From Propionibacteriaceae bacterium (GTDB lineage Bacteria; Actinomycetota; Actinomycetes; Propionibacteriales; Propionibacteriaceae): a stretch of 47,131 bases of DNA. Below the pieces are notes generated by a model, which was not told where the DNA came from, made no database searches, and saw nothing but the letters and a program-made list of their open reading frames with translations. The DNA lies in NCBI GenBank assembly GCA_027492545.1, contig JAPUEL010000074.1, forward strand, positions 1 to 47,131, written 5' to 3'. Position numbers and translations under genes: made by a program. Of the stretch, positions 46,075 to 47,131 are shown piece after piece. The first letter of the stretch is position 1; every line of letters starts with the position of its first letter.

Positions 46075-46722
46075 ATGGAGTACGCAGCAACGCTCACCGC
46101 CGTATCCAAGTCCTTCAAAGGACTCGACGTCCTCCAAGACGTGAACCTCGCGGTCCCGCGCGGCTCGCTCTGCGGAATCCAAGGACCCAACGGGTCCGGC
46201 AAGTCCGTCCTCTTCAAGCTGATCTGCGGGCTCGTCACCCCAGACGCCGGTGAGGTCTGGCTGTCGACAGACCTCCGTGAGAAGGGCGACTCCTACCCGA
46301 TCGGCGTCGGTGCGATCATCGACCGCCCGGGCTACCTCCCCGGGCTCACCGGCCTGGAGAACCTCCTGGAACTCGCCTCCATCCGCAAAGTCGCCAGCCG
46401 CGCCGACGTCACCGCAGCCATGGAACGAGTCGGCCTCTCACCGGGCACCCGCCAGCACGTGCGGAACTACTCCCTCGGGATGAAACAGAAGCTCGCGATC
46501 GCGCAGGCCTTCATGGAAGGCCAGCAGCTGCTGCTCCTCGACGAGGCCTTCAACGGCCTGGACGCCTCGAGTGTCGAGACAACTCGTCAGCTTCTCCGCG
46601 ACCTCAACGCCGAAGGCCGCACCATCGTCATCACAAGCCACCAGCAAGAAGACATCGACACCCTGTGCGCCTCCGTGTGGCGGATCAACCACCACACCCT
46701 CGAACCCGTCACGCCCACCTGA
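46075..46722 (+). CDS. ABC transporter ATPase
   Basis: A 215-residue ATPase with Walker A GPNGSGKS (37-44), signature YSLGMKQK (132-139), Walker B LLLLDE (152-157) and H-loop His189. The SLGM signature is typical of exporters linked to drug or bacteriocin resistance (BcrA/NatA type). It is short, with no regulatory C-terminus. ATG at 46075 has a GAAAGG site; the flanking bases tgaaaggttc are the same as before the secreted-peptide gene. It powers the two membrane proteins encoded just upstream. Confidence 0.92.
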   Translation: MEYAATLTAVSKSFKGLDVLQDVNLAVPRGSLCGIQGPNGSGKSVLFKLICGLVTPDAGEVWLSTDLREKGDSYPIGVGAIIDRPGYLPGLTGLENLLELASIRKVASRADVTAAMERVGLSPGTRQHVRNYSLGMKQKLAIAQAFMEGQQLLLLDEAFNGLDASSVETTRQLLRDLNAEGRTIVITSHQQEDIDTLCASVWRINHHTLEPVTPT

Positions 46723-46733
46723 TCGTGTGACCG

Positions 46734-47131
46734 CTACCGATGTGCTTCGAGGCCATCGGAGCGCTCTAACGCGCGGGCTACCGACGACTTGCCGACCCCG
46801 AGCACGCGCGCGATGTGACTGAGGCTCTTGCCGTCGTCTCGCATCCGCAGCGCTGCGGCGCGCCGCTCGTCGGTCATGACCGACGGGCGCCCACCAACGC
46901 GCCCCTGCGCGCGAGCATGGTCGAGACCGCGACGGGTGTTGGCCCTGATCGTCGAAACGCGCAGCTGGGCGAGCACCGCCATGATGCCGACGATCGCCTC
47001 ACCCATCGGAGTGCTGGTGTCGACGTCGAGGAAGGGTTCGCTCAGGCTACGCAGACGGATACCGCGCCGGCCTAAACTTAACGCGTGGGTCGGGTTGGCG
47101 CTGGATGGTGGCGGCCGGTCCCCCTCAGCCG
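46734..47131 (-). CDS. Serine recombinase/resolvase, partial
   Basis: The C-terminal part of a resolvase/invertase-type recombinase that runs off the right edge. The last catalytic segment LSEPFLDVDTSTPMGEAIVG leads into helix E (IMAVLAQLRVSTI), then RANTRRGLDHARAQGRVGG and a helix-turn-helix DNA-binding end (SHIARVLGVGKSSVARAL). The catalytic serine would lie beyond the window. Between the edge and GRRGIRLRSL the frame is open but looks shortened, with APPSS-like low-complexity residues where family members have more helix, so the gene may be damaged. It converges on the ABC gene with eleven bases between them. Confidence 0.75.
   Translation of the reverse strand, partial: AEGDRPPPSSANPTHALSLGRRGIRLRSLSEPFLDVDTSTPMGEAIVGIMAVLAQLRVSTIRANTRRGLDHARAQGRVGGRPSVMTDERRAAALRMRDDGKSLSHIARVLGVGKSSVARALERSDGLEAHR

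Noticed and set aside
43282..47131. Matching attachment sites at the two ends of the accessory island
   Set aside because: ttaactaaagtt near 43310 and cctaaacttaac near 47070 look alike by eye but do not align as direct or inverted repeats beyond a few bases.

Overview
The window looks like the chromosome of a high-GC actinobacterium. The fhaA-fhaB-pstP-rodA-pbpA-pknB cluster, the neighbouring pabA/trpG-type gene, DUF881 gene and crgA, and the strongly G/C-ending codons are all typical of Actinomycetota, where this block usually lies near oriC. A lone meaB (methylmalonyl-CoA mutase chaperone) is compatible with the propionate-metabolising Propionibacteriales, but the genus cannot be fixed from the sequence alone.

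Bases 1-25,250 are a surface polysaccharide locus. It starts with two broken glycosyltransferase genes (160-1067 and 1183-2192). An intact GT4 follows, then a four-gene minus-strand operon (11358 down to 3385) with three double-domain glycosyltransferases in a row and a fused ABC exporter. Next comes a nonulosonate (sialic-acid-like) section: a multidomain NeuB-type synthase, a PIG-L deacetylase, a NeuA-type CMP-sugar synthetase and two GT2 enzymes. A second minus-strand operon (22808 down to 17487) carries a Wzz/BY-kinase fusion, an O-antigen polymerase/ligase-like protein, a hexapeptide acyltransferase, a CgeB-like glycosyltransferase and a possible sialyltransferase-like enzyme. A divergent gene encodes the undecaprenyl-phosphate sugar-1-phosphate transferase that should start lipid-linked assembly.

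Bases 24,376-29,920 hold rmlA and, divergently, a six-gene run in which every junction overlaps: rmlB, an rmlC-rmlD fusion, a nucleotidyltransferase, a PqqD-like protein, an HPr-kinase-like protein and a second PqqD-like protein. The last four resemble tailoring or recognition parts of RiPP systems, but no precursor peptide or cyclase is visible. This is one of the two strongest candidates here for an uncharacterised system. meaB and a 626-base non-coding stretch with repeats follow.

Bases 31,754-43,281 are the conserved cell-growth and housekeeping block: FHA-domain proteins, Ser/Thr phosphatase, RodA, PbpA and PknB. Facing them on the minus strand are the amidotransferase and the DUF881 protein, followed by crgA, a HAD phosphatase and lysyl-tRNA synthetase.

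Bases 43,282-47,131 look like an accessory island: a secreted cysteine-free protein of 127 residues, a strong hairpin terminator, two membrane proteins built from three copies of one permease-like unit, an ABC ATPase, and part of a serine recombinase running off the window. The layout is that of a bacteriocin or secreted-peptide system with its own transporter or immunity pump, and is the second strong candidate.
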